The translations under genes were made by a program, and so were the position numbers. This document shows positions 44,960 to 57,708 of a stretch of DNA of 64,000 bases, one piece after another; positions within the stretch are counted from its first letter, which is position 1; every line of letters begins with the position of its first letter. The notes under the pieces are model-generated. The model had not been told where the DNA came from, searched no databases, and saw only the letters and a program-made list of their open reading frames with translations. The DNA comes from Xestospongia muta. Lineage: Eukaryota > Porifera > Demospongiae > Haplosclerida > Petrosiidae. Where the stretch lies: positions 806,501 through 870,500 of the forward strand of contig OY848928.1 in the NCBI GenBank assembly GCA_963693285.1, written 5' to 3'.

Positions 44960-45242
44960 TTCCGAGGGTCTCACACGTGTGTACAAGATCTCGAAATCTA
45001 TATTGATAAGATTTCCGGAGATTTCCAAAGATTTCCATGATTTCAGCTGAGAAAGTTTGTACAGAGACTACATAACATTGTATCAACACACTACATTGTT
45101 AAGGAGGTTCTGTCATAAGTGAGATAAGGAACGGTAGCCTTCATACGAGGCACAATATTTCATGTTTTTCAATTCAACTTATTAATAATTAATTATTATT
45201 ATTAATTAATATTAATTAAGTTGAAGGGGGTGTGTCACCGCA
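44960..45242. promoter_or_regulatory. Divergent upstream region between nicalin and Hsp70
   Basis: This is 283 bp between two outward-facing start codons. It contains an AT-rich TTAATAATTAATTATTATTA block close to the Hsp70 ATG. I see no perfect run of heat-shock elements (nGAAn repeats), but several AGAAA/TTCC half-sites are scattered at 45000-45060. A shared promoter is inferred from spacing only. Confidence 0.4.
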
Positions 45243-47120
45243 ATGGCCGAAAAATCTGATGAAGATATCTTAGACTTCATGAGCTCATCAGAGCCGTCCA
45301 CGACCATCTATCCACCTGTCCTCGATAGCACTATACCTAATTTACCTAGCCTCACAGTATTGGAAGACGATATCGATAGTTTGGGTCTTGCTGGTGACTT
45401 ATTCTCGACAGAAGATGATGCCTTCGGTGGAGCACCTAGGCTGTTTGACGAAGAAAAAATTACTGTAGCCGAGCCGTCTCGTAAAGACACGTCTCCTGTA
45501 ATAGGAATCGATTTGGGTACAACTTTTTCTTGTGTATCTGTCTGGGAGAATGATCGTCCAATTGTTATAGCTAATAACATGGGCAATCGGACGACACCCT
45601 CTTGGGTATCATTCCAGAAAGATGCTATCTTTGTCGGTGAAGCAGCTCGTAGCAAAGCCTCACGTAATCCTTATTCTACAATATATGATGCTAAAAGAAT
45701 GATTGGTCGCAAATTGTGTGATCCAACAGTTCAACAATCTCTGAAACTATGGCCGTTTGCAGTTACAGAATATCGTGGAAACTGTGCCCTCAAATTTAAT
45801 TCAGAGAACTTAATGTCTGATAAAAATCCTATTTTAACACCAGAAGAAATATCAGCTTACATTTTAGCTAAAATGAAGCATACAGCTGAAGATTACTTAG
45901 GTATGCCTATAACAAGAGCCGTGGTTACTGTGCCTGCTTATTTTAATGATGCACAACGCCAAGCAACCATTGATGCTGCAACAATAGCTGGTCTTAGAGT
46001 GGAGCGTATAATCAATGAACCAACAGCAGCTGCCTTGGCATATGGAGTCGAAAAGAAAGCTAGTGAAACAACAGCTCAAACTTTATTGATATATGATCTT
46101 GGAGGCGGTACCCTTGATGTCACTATCCTAATCGTGGACGGGATGATATTTGAAGTCCGGAGTACCAGTGGAGATACTCATCTTGGTGGACAAGATTTCG
46201 ATAACAATCTTGTGCAGTTTTTTCTTCCTCAAGTTCGAGAGCAATGCAAAGAAGACATCTCTAGTAATCCAAAATCTTTAAAGAAACTTCGTGATGCATG
46301 TCAAACACTTAAGCACAATCTTTCACATTCGGAATCAGCCATTGTTGAAGTAGATGCATTAGTTAATGGTGAAGACTTTGACTCATCTCTCACCCGAGAA
46401 CAGTTTGTTGAGATAAACCAAGAACTCTTTCAACGCTGTCTTTTTCCTGTTGACCGTGCATTAGCTGATGCTCGTCTCACGGGCAGTGATATTGATGAAG
46501 TAGTTTTGATTGGTGGGTCAACACGCATTGTTAAAATACAAGAAATGCTTGCAGAAAAGTTCCCAGGAAAAAGAATCAGTAAACGCATTAATCCTGATGA
46601 AGCTGTAGCTATGGGAGCAGCTATACAGGGTGCTAATTTATCACAAACCATCGAGGAACGTAATCCTAAGTTGGTCGGCATTACTTTAATGGATGTCACA
46701 CCTATGAGTCTTGGTATTGAACTAGCAAATGGTAAAATGAGTGTCTTGATACAGCGGAATACAACCATTCCTTATTCCCATAGTAGAGTATATAAAAACA
46801 ATGAAGATTATCAAACAGAAGCTATTATTGAAGTATTTGAAGGTGAGGAAAAAATGGCAAAGAAAAACCGCCTTTTGGGACGATTCACACTGCCTGGACT
46901 ACCTCCTCGGCTCCGAGGTCTTGTAAAGATACCAGTAGCTTTTTCAATTGATGCTAATGGTGTCCTGGAAGTGAAGGCTTGTGTTAGTGGTGAGACTGGC
47001 TCAACAAAGAAGCTAGTTATTAAGAAAGACAAAGGTTTATTAACTGAAGAAGAGATAAAAAGAAAAGCTAAAGAACTGGCTAACTGGGAGAAGAGATGTC
47101 GAATGGAAAAATTAAACTAG
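45243..47120 (+). CDS. HSP70: Divergent Hsp70 with N-terminal extension and no lid (625 aa)
   Basis: This intronless gene encodes a 70-kDa-type chaperone. Residues 1-85 are an acidic, Ser/Pro-rich extension (MAEKSDEDILDFMSSSEPST..) that ordinary Hsp70s lack. The ATPase domain starts at ~86 with VIGIDLGTTFSCVSVWEN. It keeps RMIGRKLCDP, INEPTAAALAYG, the second phosphate loop (IYDLGGGTLDVTIL) and the adenosine motif (VVLIGGSTRIVKIQEML). The interdomain linker is altered: GITLMDVTPMSLGIE instead of the usual DLLLLDVTP. The beta-sandwich substrate domain is present (VLIQRNTTIPYSHS..VLEVKA), but the protein ends ~25 residues into the helical lid (TEEEIKRKAKELANWEKRCR) with no EEVD or KDEL tail. 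The stop is clean and no downstream frame continues the lid. It could be a regulatory or specialised Hsp70, with nucleo-cytosolic location inferred. Confidence 0.93.
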   Translation: MAEKSDEDILDFMSSSEPSTTIYPPVLDSTIPNLPSLTVLEDDIDSLGLAGDLFSTEDDAFGGAPRLFDEEKITVAEPSRKDTSPVIGIDLGTTFSCVSVWENDRPIVIANNMGNRTTPSWVSFQKDAIFVGEAARSKASRNPYSTIYDAKRMIGRKLCDPTVQQSLKLWPFAVTEYRGNCALKFNSENLMSDKNPILTPEEISAYILAKMKHTAEDYLGMPITRAVVTVPAYFNDAQRQATIDAATIAGLRVERIINEPTAAALAYGVEKKASETTAQTLLIYDLGGGTLDVTILIVDGMIFEVRSTSGDTHLGGQDFDNNLVQFFLPQVREQCKEDISSNPKSLKKLRDACQTLKHNLSHSESAIVEVDALVNGEDFDSSLTREQFVEINQELFQRCLFPVDRALADARLTGSDIDEVVLIGGSTRIVKIQEMLAEKFPGKRISKRINPDEAVAMGAAIQGANLSQTIEERNPKLVGITLMDVTPMSLGIELANGKMSVLIQRNTTIPYSHSRVYKNNEDYQTEAIIEVFEGEEKMAKKNRLLGRFTLPGLPPRLRGLVKIPVAFSIDANGVLEVKACVSGETGSTKKLVIKKDKGLLTEEEIKRKAKELANWEKRCRMEKLN

Positions 47121-47228
47121 TCCAAAAATGCTCTTAATCATTTATTGTATTTTTTTGTGAAATTATAATGTTTTGTCATTAAAAATAAAATGAAAAATAG
47201 ATTTGCTATATGCTAAAAACTTTGGAAA

Positions 47229-50200
47229 CTAGCTGGGGGTGTTACCCTCGCTAGTATCCCTTAATCCAATACATCTCATTCTATCAATAATAGTATATAA
47301 ACTTTTTTTCTGTTGATGGTACTCTGAAGTAGGTGTGGCTAGCGAGAAATGCATTTCTTGTTCTTTTTTGTTAATCTTCGCTGTTTCATCAGACTTCACA
47401 ATCTGAAACAAACAAGACATACAAACTATCATTTAGTAATAAAACATTATTGCATTATAAGTACTGTTTAGTGTATGTTCAAAATTTATACTACTCAAAG
47501 CAAAATTATGACATTGAAATACAAAATTGAGAATCTTCTCACTTCAACCATTTCTCTTTTAATTTGTTTTTTATCAGCAACTTTATCATTTTTTATCTCC
47601 GCTAATGATAATGCATGACACCTGACTAATTCCAAACCAATAACAGGAGCATGGGCATGAGGTTGATCCACCTTTACTCTCACTAGTATATGATCAAATA
47701 ATCTGAGTGTGTATTGACCATAGGTATGTGTGACAGTGATGGTGTGATCTGTGGAGGTGATAGTGCCTGACAAAAATGGGGATATACAGAAAGTAAGGCA
47801 GTATTTTATCCTACCATCTTTCCATACGATTTGACTTGTCCCATCGGTAGTATCTTTGTCTGGGGTAGCTACTACTAACTCATTTTTGTTCTTTAAATAG
47901 ACAGGACCTTTTATACCATATCTAACAGAGAGAATATATGTGAGAATATAAGTGGAGAGAGTGTGTGAGCTGTACCTTGGAATATAGACAAAAATGCCAT
48001 TAGCTCTAATACTATAAACAATAGCTTCACAGTTCTCTCCCCTTCCCTCTCTGTCACCGTCACGACCTATGAAGTAAAGAGCTTGAAACAACTCTGTACT
48101 AGCAATCTGAGCAAACTGAGAAGTCTGAAACACAAAGCACAACCAGTATGGGCATGAAAATATGAAGAATTAGCTAACCCTTTTCTTAATGTTAATATGA
48201 TCACAGATATCTTGCAGTTCATGGTCAGTAGGTATTTGATGTGATGATCCATCATCAAGAGATGCCAGTAACTGCCTATGTACCTGTGTGTGTGTGTGTG
48301 TGACAGAGAGAGAGAATGATATTAAACATTAGGAGAGCTTAGCTAAGTAATCTACACTAGAAAAGTTACCAACAGAACTTTATAGGAGGTACTCTGCATT
48401 TGCTTACCACAAGGTCTGCATATCTTCTGATAGGAGAAGTGAAATGAGTATATAATTCCAGACCCAAACCATAATGTGAGAACTGGTCTCTGTCTACAGA
48501 TCCAGTAGAAAAGTACATCGCTTGTACCATAGCTTGGGTTGCTAACATACGTAGAACCTAAAATGAATGAATGATGAATGGACAGAAAGGGACAGAAAGT
48601 TACTTGTAAGTAAAATGGATGAATAGATGAATGGATGGATGGATACATGAATGTACAATGGATGGATGAAGCAAATAGACAGTAGATGGATGAGATAAAG
48701 TGGATAAAGGAGGTAGAGATATAAGACAACCTTGTTGACTTCAGGATCATTTGAATCAACTGCATTATCCAACGATTTAGCTAAACTGAGGTTACTTTCA
48801 GTATTTATACAATATCCTTTAGCTTCAGCACAAATGTGTAGAGCATTGAACCTATCTTGTTGAGGTGAATGGTGATGACGCAACTGTAGGAATAGATAAA
48901 CCAATAACTGACAAAGTTTGTTATTATGCTAACTAAGGCACATGTTGGGTGTGTCTCATATATTTTCTTGGCTACCCAATGATTGGCAAAAATCATACAT
49001 TCAGCTATTGTTTCATGCATTTCTAATGGCTGTGTGTGTGTGTGTGAGAGAGAGATATATATGAACCATCAACCATTAAGTCTCAATTTCCAAACCTGCT
49101 TTGGTATTATATCCTCAATGTTCTCTTTATCTATCATTCGAATTTTCACTTCAACTCCCTCTAGTTCCAAAGCACCTACATAGAATAAATACTCACTTCT
49201 CTTCACCTTCTCTCTCCCTCCTACCTTGCTTGTTCCTTTGTTCTCTCAAAACTCGAGCAATATCAACTAGCTTTCTAATAGACTGTCTCAATTCACTTAC
49301 TCTAAAAGACAACACTATTAAATGAAGTGGTTTCAAGTCATGCATATAGTAAACGAACACATCGATAGTTCAAACTGCACACCTTTTCTCAATATTGTCA
49401 TGTGACATATGTCCGCCTTGTAGCTCAGGAATCAATGACACAACTTCTTCAGTTGGTTTTCCATCAAATAAATCTTGTGCTACCTGAAGTGTTCTGATAG
49501 TTAATATCCACATTATATCTACATTTACCTCATAGGTAAGCTTATAGGCTGAGCGTATGATAGTACGTCCGTACCACACCTTCTCAACTTCATAATTTGA
49601 ATTGAGCTTCCAAATAACACTGACCGCATATCTAATGGATGGATGGATAGATGGATAGATGAATGGATGGATAGATGAATGGATGGATAGATGGATGGAT
49701 GGATGGATAGATGGATGGATGGATGAATGGATGGATGGATAGATGGATGGATGGATGAATGGATGGATGGTTGAATAGATGAATGGATGGATAGATGGAT
49801 GGATGGATGGATGGATGGATGGATAGATGAATGGATAGATGGATGGACTGTTTATTGCCCTCCAAATTTCCTAGAAAGAATGCTGAAACCAGCTATTTAA
49901 TTAAAGACCATTGTTTAGTTTCCATGTATTATTAGAACTAAAACAATTTACAGTCAGCATTGTATGTAACTAAAGCAACAATTGCTTTAGCAACAGCACG
50001 TGCATTATCATAGCAACTATTGCCATGACCACAGAAATAACATAAATATCACCATAGCAACATTAATTATAATCTATGACCATTAGAATATTTATTGTTT
50101 TAAGATGAAAACCAATTACTTTGTAGCATTGTTTAGAATGTTAAAACATACCAGATATTCAATTAATGACCATTATTTAATTTCCATGTGTTATTGGCAA

Positions 50201-52800
50201 ATTTTGGTTAAAAAAACAATTTTCTACCAAAAAGTGAAAAGTTTAGTCACAGTGCTCATTTTCTACACATTAATTTTTGGAAGGAAATTGCTTATTACCA
50301 TAACAATTTAAAAAGATTAACGGATGACCTATTATATAGATAATATACCTATCCACATTGCTTAATAATGAACACAGGTCAGAGCTCAGTACAAGAGGTA
50401 GCATATCACAGCGACGATCTGCCAAATATATTGTAGTACCTCTAAGACAACATCTTACAGTAATATTGAATCTGATATTGAAATATGTACCTTTCTTTGG
50501 CCTCCCTATCTGTATAGCTACCAGGTGGAACAAAATATGACACATCAGCGATATGGACTCCTAATTCAACTCCTCCTTTCTTGAGTAATCTGAAGACAGA
50601 CAGACAGACAGATGCAAGGCTATCATAAAGTTCAATGTTCCTCCTTACCTTACAGAGAGAGTGTCATCTACATCTTCACAACCTTTAGGATCAATACTAA
50701 AGATCAGATGTGATGAACGCAAGTCACTTCGTTTCTCTATCTCCTCCTCATTTATCATCCATCCTACACTTTTTGGTAACTCTGATAAAATTGCTTGACT
50801 AAAGCTTCCAGTATTGACTTGATGCTCAATTAAAATGGCTTGAATCTCAGTCTATAAACATAGATTTCAGTCTGTTTATGTTTTCAGTTTCAGTCTATAA
50901 TCATTTACTTCAATATCTCCAATAGGTCCTATACTCCTAACAAAGTGTCCTTCAGGATAACGTGAATAGGTCTCCCATTTATCAATACGGACAACAATCC
51001 TTCACAAAATCCAGACATTATTTCCATCACTTTAAGACCTTTATCTACTAACCTGTGATGACTGAGCTGAGACGCTAATCTTGTCTTGATTCTTATCTTA
51101 GGAAGCCTCACATCATAAGGGACTACCAGAACACTCTCAATTTTGTCATTTCGCTGCAACCCTTCTTCCTAGCCCACAACAAGAGATGTATGTTGAAACA
51201 TTACCAGAACAAACTAAAGTCTTTTTCTTGTGCAACTTACTGGAAAACTTGCCACAATATCACGATTTGCTCTTTCCATTATCCCAACAATCTTTCCTGC
51301 TGGCATCTCACAAGAATCATATGACTGATCACGTGACTCAGAATTATGTCCAGTCGGTAGTAATTTTGATTTTCCTCTCCATTTGCTCCTGGGTAGTAAT
51401 TCAACAACCACACAATCTTCATTAATAGCACGATTCCTTAAAGAAGGTGATACTGTAGCAAATTTAACAAGACACTACTTACCTATGAGTCTCTCCAATA
51501 ATTAATATATCATTACTTAAGGAATCATTTAAGACATCAGATTTGAGAGATGAGGAAAGAGGAGTAACGTAAGCTTCTTGTCGTGGGTGGTACCGATTGA
51601 CTCTGAGTTTTCCAACTTGATACAAACCCTAAATGAAGGAGACAAGTCAGAGCTATCTACCAGTATAGAGGGTCTAGAGTAGATTGATATTAAAATAGGA
51701 GACCATTATAAAATTATGTGATAATCACTAAACAATCTTTAGATCTACTTCTTTTATGCCTTGTTTCATTTTTTCCTTTTCCAAATAGTCTGTAAAACTG
51801 CCTTCTCCATCACGTGATTCCAAGTTCTCTTTCAAACTAGTTTGTAACGAGTCAAATAATTCAATAAGATTGCTATCATGACTCCAATAGTACTGGAGAT
51901 AATCAGATAGAGATAAGACTTTAATTGAAGGAAATCCCTCAAGAAGACCTTGAAACACCTTAAATATTAATAAAATAAATTTAATTGTTGACTGTCTCTG
52001 TTCACCTCCACAAACTCCGTTAATAAAATGACTTGTACATGTGAAGTTCCAATATTTTCCAAGTGCTTGCTATACCACAATACAGCTCTCAATGTTAACC
52101 TGTTGTATACAATGAGGTGAAGAAATGGACCATGTACTGATATATAAAATGGATGGCAGATAAGTGAGAAATAAATACATGGAGAATTGAAAACATGGAT
52201 AGATGAATGAGTTTATGGATCTAGGGCTATGGAGTGAATGGACGTAGGTGACTTATGTCCATTTATAACCTTTGCTGCCATTCTCTTAATGTTTCTTGAG
52301 GTTGACGAGGTGTAAAGCATTCCACTTGATGCTCGTTTGAGAAAATAATACACGATTTAGAAGGGACAGAGAAGGCTTGCATGAAACGAGAGTGCACTCT
52401 CCTATTTTTTGACTTCAACTAAAAGAAAGAGAAGATAAAGTCTTCCTCTATATGTAAATGCCTACATGATTAGATGCAGTTTGAGTAAGAATAATTCCGT
52501 TTAAACTAGGATGTTGTAATACTTCATGAAATTGTTCAACCATTTCCACATCTGGTATTGCATAATGTAACAAGTCTCGATTTAATGTACAGAGTTCTAG
52601 AGGAAGAAACAATACATGTACAAATAGAATCTAATATATATTATTTAATTACCATCTGATAGGGTGTGGTCACATGTTGTACATAGTTGACTACGGCAAG
52701 GTATATCGCCTCGTAAGTAGTGTTCTCTGATGACAGATACTTGTCCTCTTCTTTTGTTCCATCCTATTCTAATCTCTTTGTCTATTTTAGCAGTTAACAT
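47229..52800 (-). CDS. DIS3L: DIS3-like exonuclease 1 (cytoplasmic exosome RNase II)
   Basis: DIS3L is the 3'-5' exoribonuclease of the cytoplasmic RNA exosome. The ATG at 52800 opens [20 protein letters not shown], followed by [20 protein letters not shown], closely matching the start of animal DIS3L. The PIN-like domain (~51730-52800) lacks an obvious acidic endonuclease set, as in DIS3L. Cold-shock domains follow ([34 protein letters not shown]). The RNB catalytic core has [18 protein letters not shown] at ~50650-50700 with its metal-binding aspartates, [51 protein letters not shown] and [16 protein letters not shown]. An S1 domain ends the protein ([31 protein letters not shown]), then a tail to the TAG at 47229. 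About 20 exons are interrupted by short introns. Vertebrate DIS3 would have an active PIN; the N-terminal match favours DIS3L. Confidence 0.94.
49632..49855. repeat. (GGAT/AGAT)n tetranucleotide array, DIS3L intron
   Basis: Imperfect GGAT, AGAT and GAAT repeats over ~220 bp on the plus strand (ATCC on the transcribed strand). They lie upstream, in transcript terms, of the exon encoding the region around [10 protein letters not shown]. Confidence 0.95.
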
Positions 52801-52914
52801 TCTCTACAACAAGATATCAAGACCATTAATGTTATAATTTACCTTACTCATCGATGGGTGGAGCTCAATTTGCATAAATAGTGATGGCGGGAAGCATTTT
52901 CACAATTTTCAATA
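52801..52914. promoter_or_regulatory. 114-bp bidirectional start region, DIS3L / ANKLE1
   Basis: The ATGs of DIS3L (minus, 52800) and ANKLE1 (plus, 52915) are only 114 bp apart, so the two genes must share a promoter or have overlapping untranslated leaders. The segment includes CATCGATGGGTGGAGCTCAA and GATGGCGGGAAGC. The TGGCGGGAA element is an E2F-like site by consensus; functional use is inference. Confidence 0.6.
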
Positions 52915-54672
52915 ATGAACATAACTGACTCAAGGAAGCTAAAGAAAATAGTTTCTCTTCTCAAAGAGGCCATTATCTCCGGTGATTACAGGTTCTCTCA
53001 TTACTTTTATTAATAGCGTACTGTATGTCAGCTTGTAGCCTCTAATCTATTAATCCATTAGAATTGTTACATTGTTGTTCTTGCTTTCTAATATAGAGCT
53101 GTTAATGACTTGTTAACTTCTTCATCATCTCGTTTATCAGTGGATCTATCCACCATTGTCAATAGTCCACTTGATCATGATGGTACCAGTCTCCTTCACT
53201 TAGCTGCTAACTGTAGCACAAAGATCATTGATCTTATGATTACTAATGGTGCTGATGTCGACCATCAAAATGGTGATGGATATTCTGCACTCCATGTTGC
53301 AGCCATGAATGGCTGCATCGAAGGAGTAAAGTTACTTTTAGCAAATGGAGTTAATGTTGGGTTATTGGACAATGATATGATGACAGCTAGAGATTATGCT
53401 GAGGAAGAAGAACAATGGGAGATTGTGGAGTTACTCGATGAACATACGTTAAAGAATGTCGACAATTTAGAGGAAGGAGAAGAGAATATGGATACAAGCT
53501 TGTGTGAAACATTTGTTAACATGATGATGGATAATGTAATAACACACGGAGACAATTACAGTGTAGCAGAAGATACAAATGGACCAGATACTAGTGGTAC
53601 CTTAGACTTTATAGTTGATAAAATCGAACAATTAACTTTGACAGAATCGAATCATTTAGAAGTCACATCACCAAATATATCAGCTACAAATGATAGTGTT
53701 TGCAGTGAGCTCTACATTACAGCTTATGGTGACCAGCTCTATGAAGATACCACTTCAGTGCAAGAGTCTCAAACTTTGTCAAATTTATCCTCACTTACTA
53801 ATTCTGAGCTGAGAGAAAAGCTTTTATCGCTAGGAGAACAACCTGGACCCATTACTGACCTAACACGCAGTGCATATATCAAATACCTCATGAAGATTTT
53901 ACAGGGTGTTCAACCTTCTGGTAATCGAGGTTATAAAGGTAAAAATGAATGGACATATTAAGGTTGTCTAGTTTTTTCTTGTGATTTTTAGGATTTAAAT
54001 ATGAACTTGCTTTGTGTCTCAATGGTACAGCACCTTTACCAAACTTCAAAGATGAAGAGAAAACAATATTTGCAGAATTCAGAGTCGCTGGTCAATTTAA
54101 ATCATTTTTTAACTATTTTTTACTTGATCCAAGAACTTTGGAGACTGGATCCACCTCTGAAACTCCCAAACAGTTTCAGAGTTTTGTAGAATCAATTTTT
54201 TATGTCGGTAAAGGCAAAAATGCAAGATGTTACCAACATCTAAAAGATGCCAGAACACAAGACAGAAAAACAAAGGTAAGTAATTGCTTTTTTAAGAAAA
54301 ATATATATTATCACGTTTTTACATAGTCAGCAAAAGTTACAAGAATTCTTGATATCTGGGAATCTGGAGTGGGAGTAATTTCTCTGCATCTTTTCAATGG
54401 TATTGCTGCTGGTGAAGCTTATTGCAGAGAAGCTGCAATCATTCGAACTATTGGTAAGTTGACTGGATCAGAGACACTGATAATAATTCTCTTATATGTC
54501 ACAATCCCAAGGTTTGGAGAATCTCACTAATGCTGTCAAAGGTCATTTTCATGGTGTCATGAGCAGTTGGCCTGTTTCTCGTCAGAGACTCTTTGGAGTA
54601 TCCTTGTTACACAAGGCATTCCAGAGTTTTTTAATAGACACACCTCAGCAACTTTTTCCACAAGACATTTAA
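52915..54672 (+). CDS. ANKLE1: ANKLE1-like LEM-domain endonuclease (ankyrin-LEM-GIY-YIG)
   Basis: ANKLE1 is a LEM-domain endonuclease that cuts branched or bridging DNA. Exon 1 (from ATG 52915, MNITDSRKLKKIVSLLKEAI) splices to 53097. Two or three ankyrin repeats follow (DGTSLLHLAANCSTKIIDLM, DGYSALHVAAMNGCIEGVKL). An acidic linker leads to a LEM domain (SLTNSELREKLLSLGEQPGP, ITDLTRSAYIKYLMKIL; ~53780-53910). The GIY-YIG nuclease spans exons ~53993-54274, ~54328-54452 and ~54512-54672: FFNYFLLDPRTLE, IFYVGKGKNARCYQHLKDA, GVISLHLFNGIAAGEAYCREAAIIRTIG and LTNAVKGHFHGVMSSWPVSR. The catalytic Tyr, Arg/His region and the Glu of GEAYCRE are present. The stop is at 54672. It is shorter between LEM and ankyrin than the vertebrate protein. 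Confidence 0.92.
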
Positions 54673-55445
54673 AAATAAGTACTGTATTTAATTAAACTTA
54701 ATTAATCTCATGATCATCAATAATAATAATTACATACATAAATCAAAGGGTATAATATTCAGTTCACATAACTTGTATCTATTAAATCACAACAAACTCT
54801 GTGGACGTCCTACTATGGAAATGAAGGACCAATCAGACAATTTTAGCCGGTTACAGTAGCTAGAACACTTACTGTAGCTAGAACACTAACTACTATAGTA
54901 TGCTCTTATATTAACATACAGTGACTGGTAAATACCAAATCATAATTATGCTGACAGTAAAAAATGTACTTTCAATAAGCCATCTTTAAAATTGTTACAA
55001 CGCCAAGATCTGTGTAGAAAAAATTTGATTGGCTATTTCTTGTATGTTTGTTATTCTGGCTCACAAGATGTGTTTGTTATTCTCTCATGGAGTCAATTGT
55101 CTGTCTTATCAACGCTGCAAGGTAAGCACGTGGCTCTTTGGATATATAAGCAGGGTCGAGAAATAGCAAAATCATTTCAGTCTGTTTCAAGTCTGCTCTC
55201 TCGTCTTCCCTTTGAATGGAAAGGACTTGTGCCCTCACTCTCTGTGTCTCTCTCGCTTTTTGTCTCTGGAAGAGGCTGAATGTTTGAATGATGGGTGCAA
55301 GCTGTAACTGATGCTAGGAATGAGGCATTCTCTGTTGATACCAGGTGTGTGACTGCTACTGATCTACTAACAGAGAGGATCCTGCTGCTGATCTAAAGGA
55401 ATTCCCTCCCCCCCCCCCTCCCAAACTGTGATGTTCTGCTGACAG

Positions 55446-57553
55446 GTGGAGCCTTCTACTGCTACGAAACCCTGCTACTGTTCTACTGATCATATGTACT
55501 CTCCTGCTGCTGATCTACTGGCAATCTATTGATGGAGGAGGAACCTTCGAACTGATAGAGCGAGAGATCTGCTGACAGGTAGAGCCTTCTACTGCTATGA
55601 AACCCTGCTACTGTTCTACTGATCATATGTACTCTCCTGCTACTGATCTACTGGCAATCTATTGATGGAGGAGGAACCTTCGAACTGATAGAGCGAGAGA
55701 TCTGCTGACAGGTAGAGCCTTCTACTGCTATGAAACACTGCTACTGTTCTACTGATCATATGTACTCTCCTGCTGCTGATCTACTGGCAATCTATTGATG
55801 GAGGAGGAACCTTCGAACTGATAGAGTGAGAGATGATCCTGCTAATGAAGTTGGATTTACTACCACTACTGATAGCGCTGTCATGCTACAAGTTCTATGA
55901 TCTATTGATGGAGTTGGGTTTTCTACCACTGCTGATGGCTGGTGTTTGTTGTCCTATTTTTCTGCTATTGATGGGAGATAAGAATGCTGCAGATATATTA
56001 AATCCAATCAGGAAGAAAGTTGTGGATAATTATATTAATACCGATCAGCAAGAATGTTGTGGATATGTTTTACACCAATCTACTACTGATGGAAGATGAG
56101 AATCCTACTGATGGGAGGATGAGAATCCTATAGATATTACATAACATATACCTATTGATGAGGAGGAGCTTTCTACCACTAATTTTATGCCATTGTTGTG
56201 AGTAACTGCTACTGGTGTGAGTAACTGCTACTGATGTTGTTATGCATTGATGAGGAGAAGCTTTCTACCACTAATTTTATGCCATTGTTGTGAGTAACTG
56301 CTACTGATGTGAGTAACTGCTACTGATGTTGTTATGCGAGTCTACCATGAAGAGGCTACTGCTGATTTCTCATATCTTCAGTCATTGATAGTGAACATCT
56401 AACCCATTGTCAAATCAATTTCTTATCATGAGAGGTTCTGCTGCAGCTGTGAATCATTAGGTGCTATGGCTGTGGATCATTAGGGACTGCAGGTGGAGGA
56501 TATAGCTAATATAGACCAGACTACTCTGATCCACCCATAATGTTATTAATAAAAATGTTCTGGTCTACCAACTAGTAGACCAGAACATTTTTATTAATAA
56601 CTAGTATGGGTGGATTAGAGTAGTATTATGGTAATAATAGGGATTAATACTTAACTGATAGGATCTAGTAGGGGTGGTTAATAATAGGGACTAATATACT
56701 TAAGTATAGCTAGTATAGCTAGTAGGATTAATACTAATGCATGCTATTAATAATAGATGGATAGGATCTAGTTTGGGTGGTTTAGAGTAGTATGTAGGAT
56801 ACTAATAATAGGTATAGCTAGTATGTAGATACTTATAGCTAGTATAGTATACTACTAATAAGATCTTTAGGTATAGCTATAAATAAGCTAGTACGTGGTC
56901 TTTACAAAAGTTCTACCGTTTGGTGGTCTTCAGCAAGAGTTCTACCATTGTGACTCTACAAACCATAAAGGTTTAATGAAATTGAACTCTTTGTTAGAAA
57001 TCAATTTCTTAAACCTTGTTAAGATGGTAAGAGAGTCTACTACGTTGAGTCTACAATGAAGATTGAAAGAAATTGATTTCTCAATGTGGTTAGATGTTCT
57101 GTTCACAATAAATGAAATCAGTCTACAATTGTTGTTCCATTTTGTGAGTCTACCATTTTTGTGTGAGTCTACCATAATGAATTCTGATTTTTGTGCAAGT
57201 CTACCAGAGTCTACCATATTCATAAAATGTGTAGCTATGTACATCAATGGATACCATTTTTGTGTGAATTTACATCTGTGGGAGCAAAAGACATTTGCAT
57301 CCATACTGTGTGAGAAGCATCCATGGGAGTATTGTCCAGGATCAGTGCATACTTATGTGAGAAGCATCCATGGGAGCATTGTCCAGACTCATTGGATACC
57401 CATTGAGTATGGTGATCAAGCCCTGTGAGAGATCTAGCAGAAGCTATAGCTGGTAGGTTGAGCATATCAAGTGGTTGGTTGAGCATTATATAGCCAGTAG
57501 GTTGAGCATTTATATAACCAATGTTTTGTTTCTAAGCTAATAGGTAGGGTTTA
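55446..57553. repeat. Large tandem duplication, copy A
   Basis: It starts with GTGGAGCCTTCTACTGCTAC and holds three tandem copies of a ~125-bp unit (CTGCTACTGTTCTACTGATC .. CAATCTATTGATGGAGGAGG). It continues through GAGATAAGAATGCTGCAGAT, the hairpin at 56543 and CATCCATGGGAG blocks, and ends AGCTAATAGGTAGGGTTTAG. The same order recurs in copy B. Confidence 0.85.
56518..56625. repeat. Long near-perfect palindrome (hairpin), copy A
   Basis: The core arms are 26 bp and perfect: 56543-56568 (TTATTAATAAAAATGTTCTG, GTCTAC) and 56575-56600, separated by CAACTA. The complementarity continues outward with mismatches (ACTACTCTGATCCACCCATA against TATGGGTGGATTAGAGTAGT), giving ~50-bp arms. This could be a foldback MITE or a hairpin RNA source. 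Confidence 0.9.
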
Positions 57554-57708
57554 GATGTCTACCATGATGAAATTGAAATCAGTCAACAACTTTGAGTCTA
57601 CCATTGTTGTGTAGTCCGAGTCTATTTGTGTGAGTCTACAATCGTTGTCTATCATTGAAATTGAAATCAGTCACATCCAAGTCTTGTGTGACTCTACCAT
57701 TGTTGTGG

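Noticed and set aside
49632..49865. [12 protein letters not shown] open frames here and at 20729-21185, 22560-22740 and 35000
   Set aside because: They are translations of GGAT/CCAT tetranucleotide arrays in introns.
54992..55279. Open frame of 95 codons downstream of ANKLE1
   Set aside because: No domain, low-complexity Ser/Leu end, and no evidence of splicing or conservation.
56942..57486. Overlapping open frames on both strands, matched near 59243-59724
   Set aside because: They lie in the duplicated repeat block and reflect the repeated words CATCCATGGGAG and GTCTACCA; no motif is recognisable.
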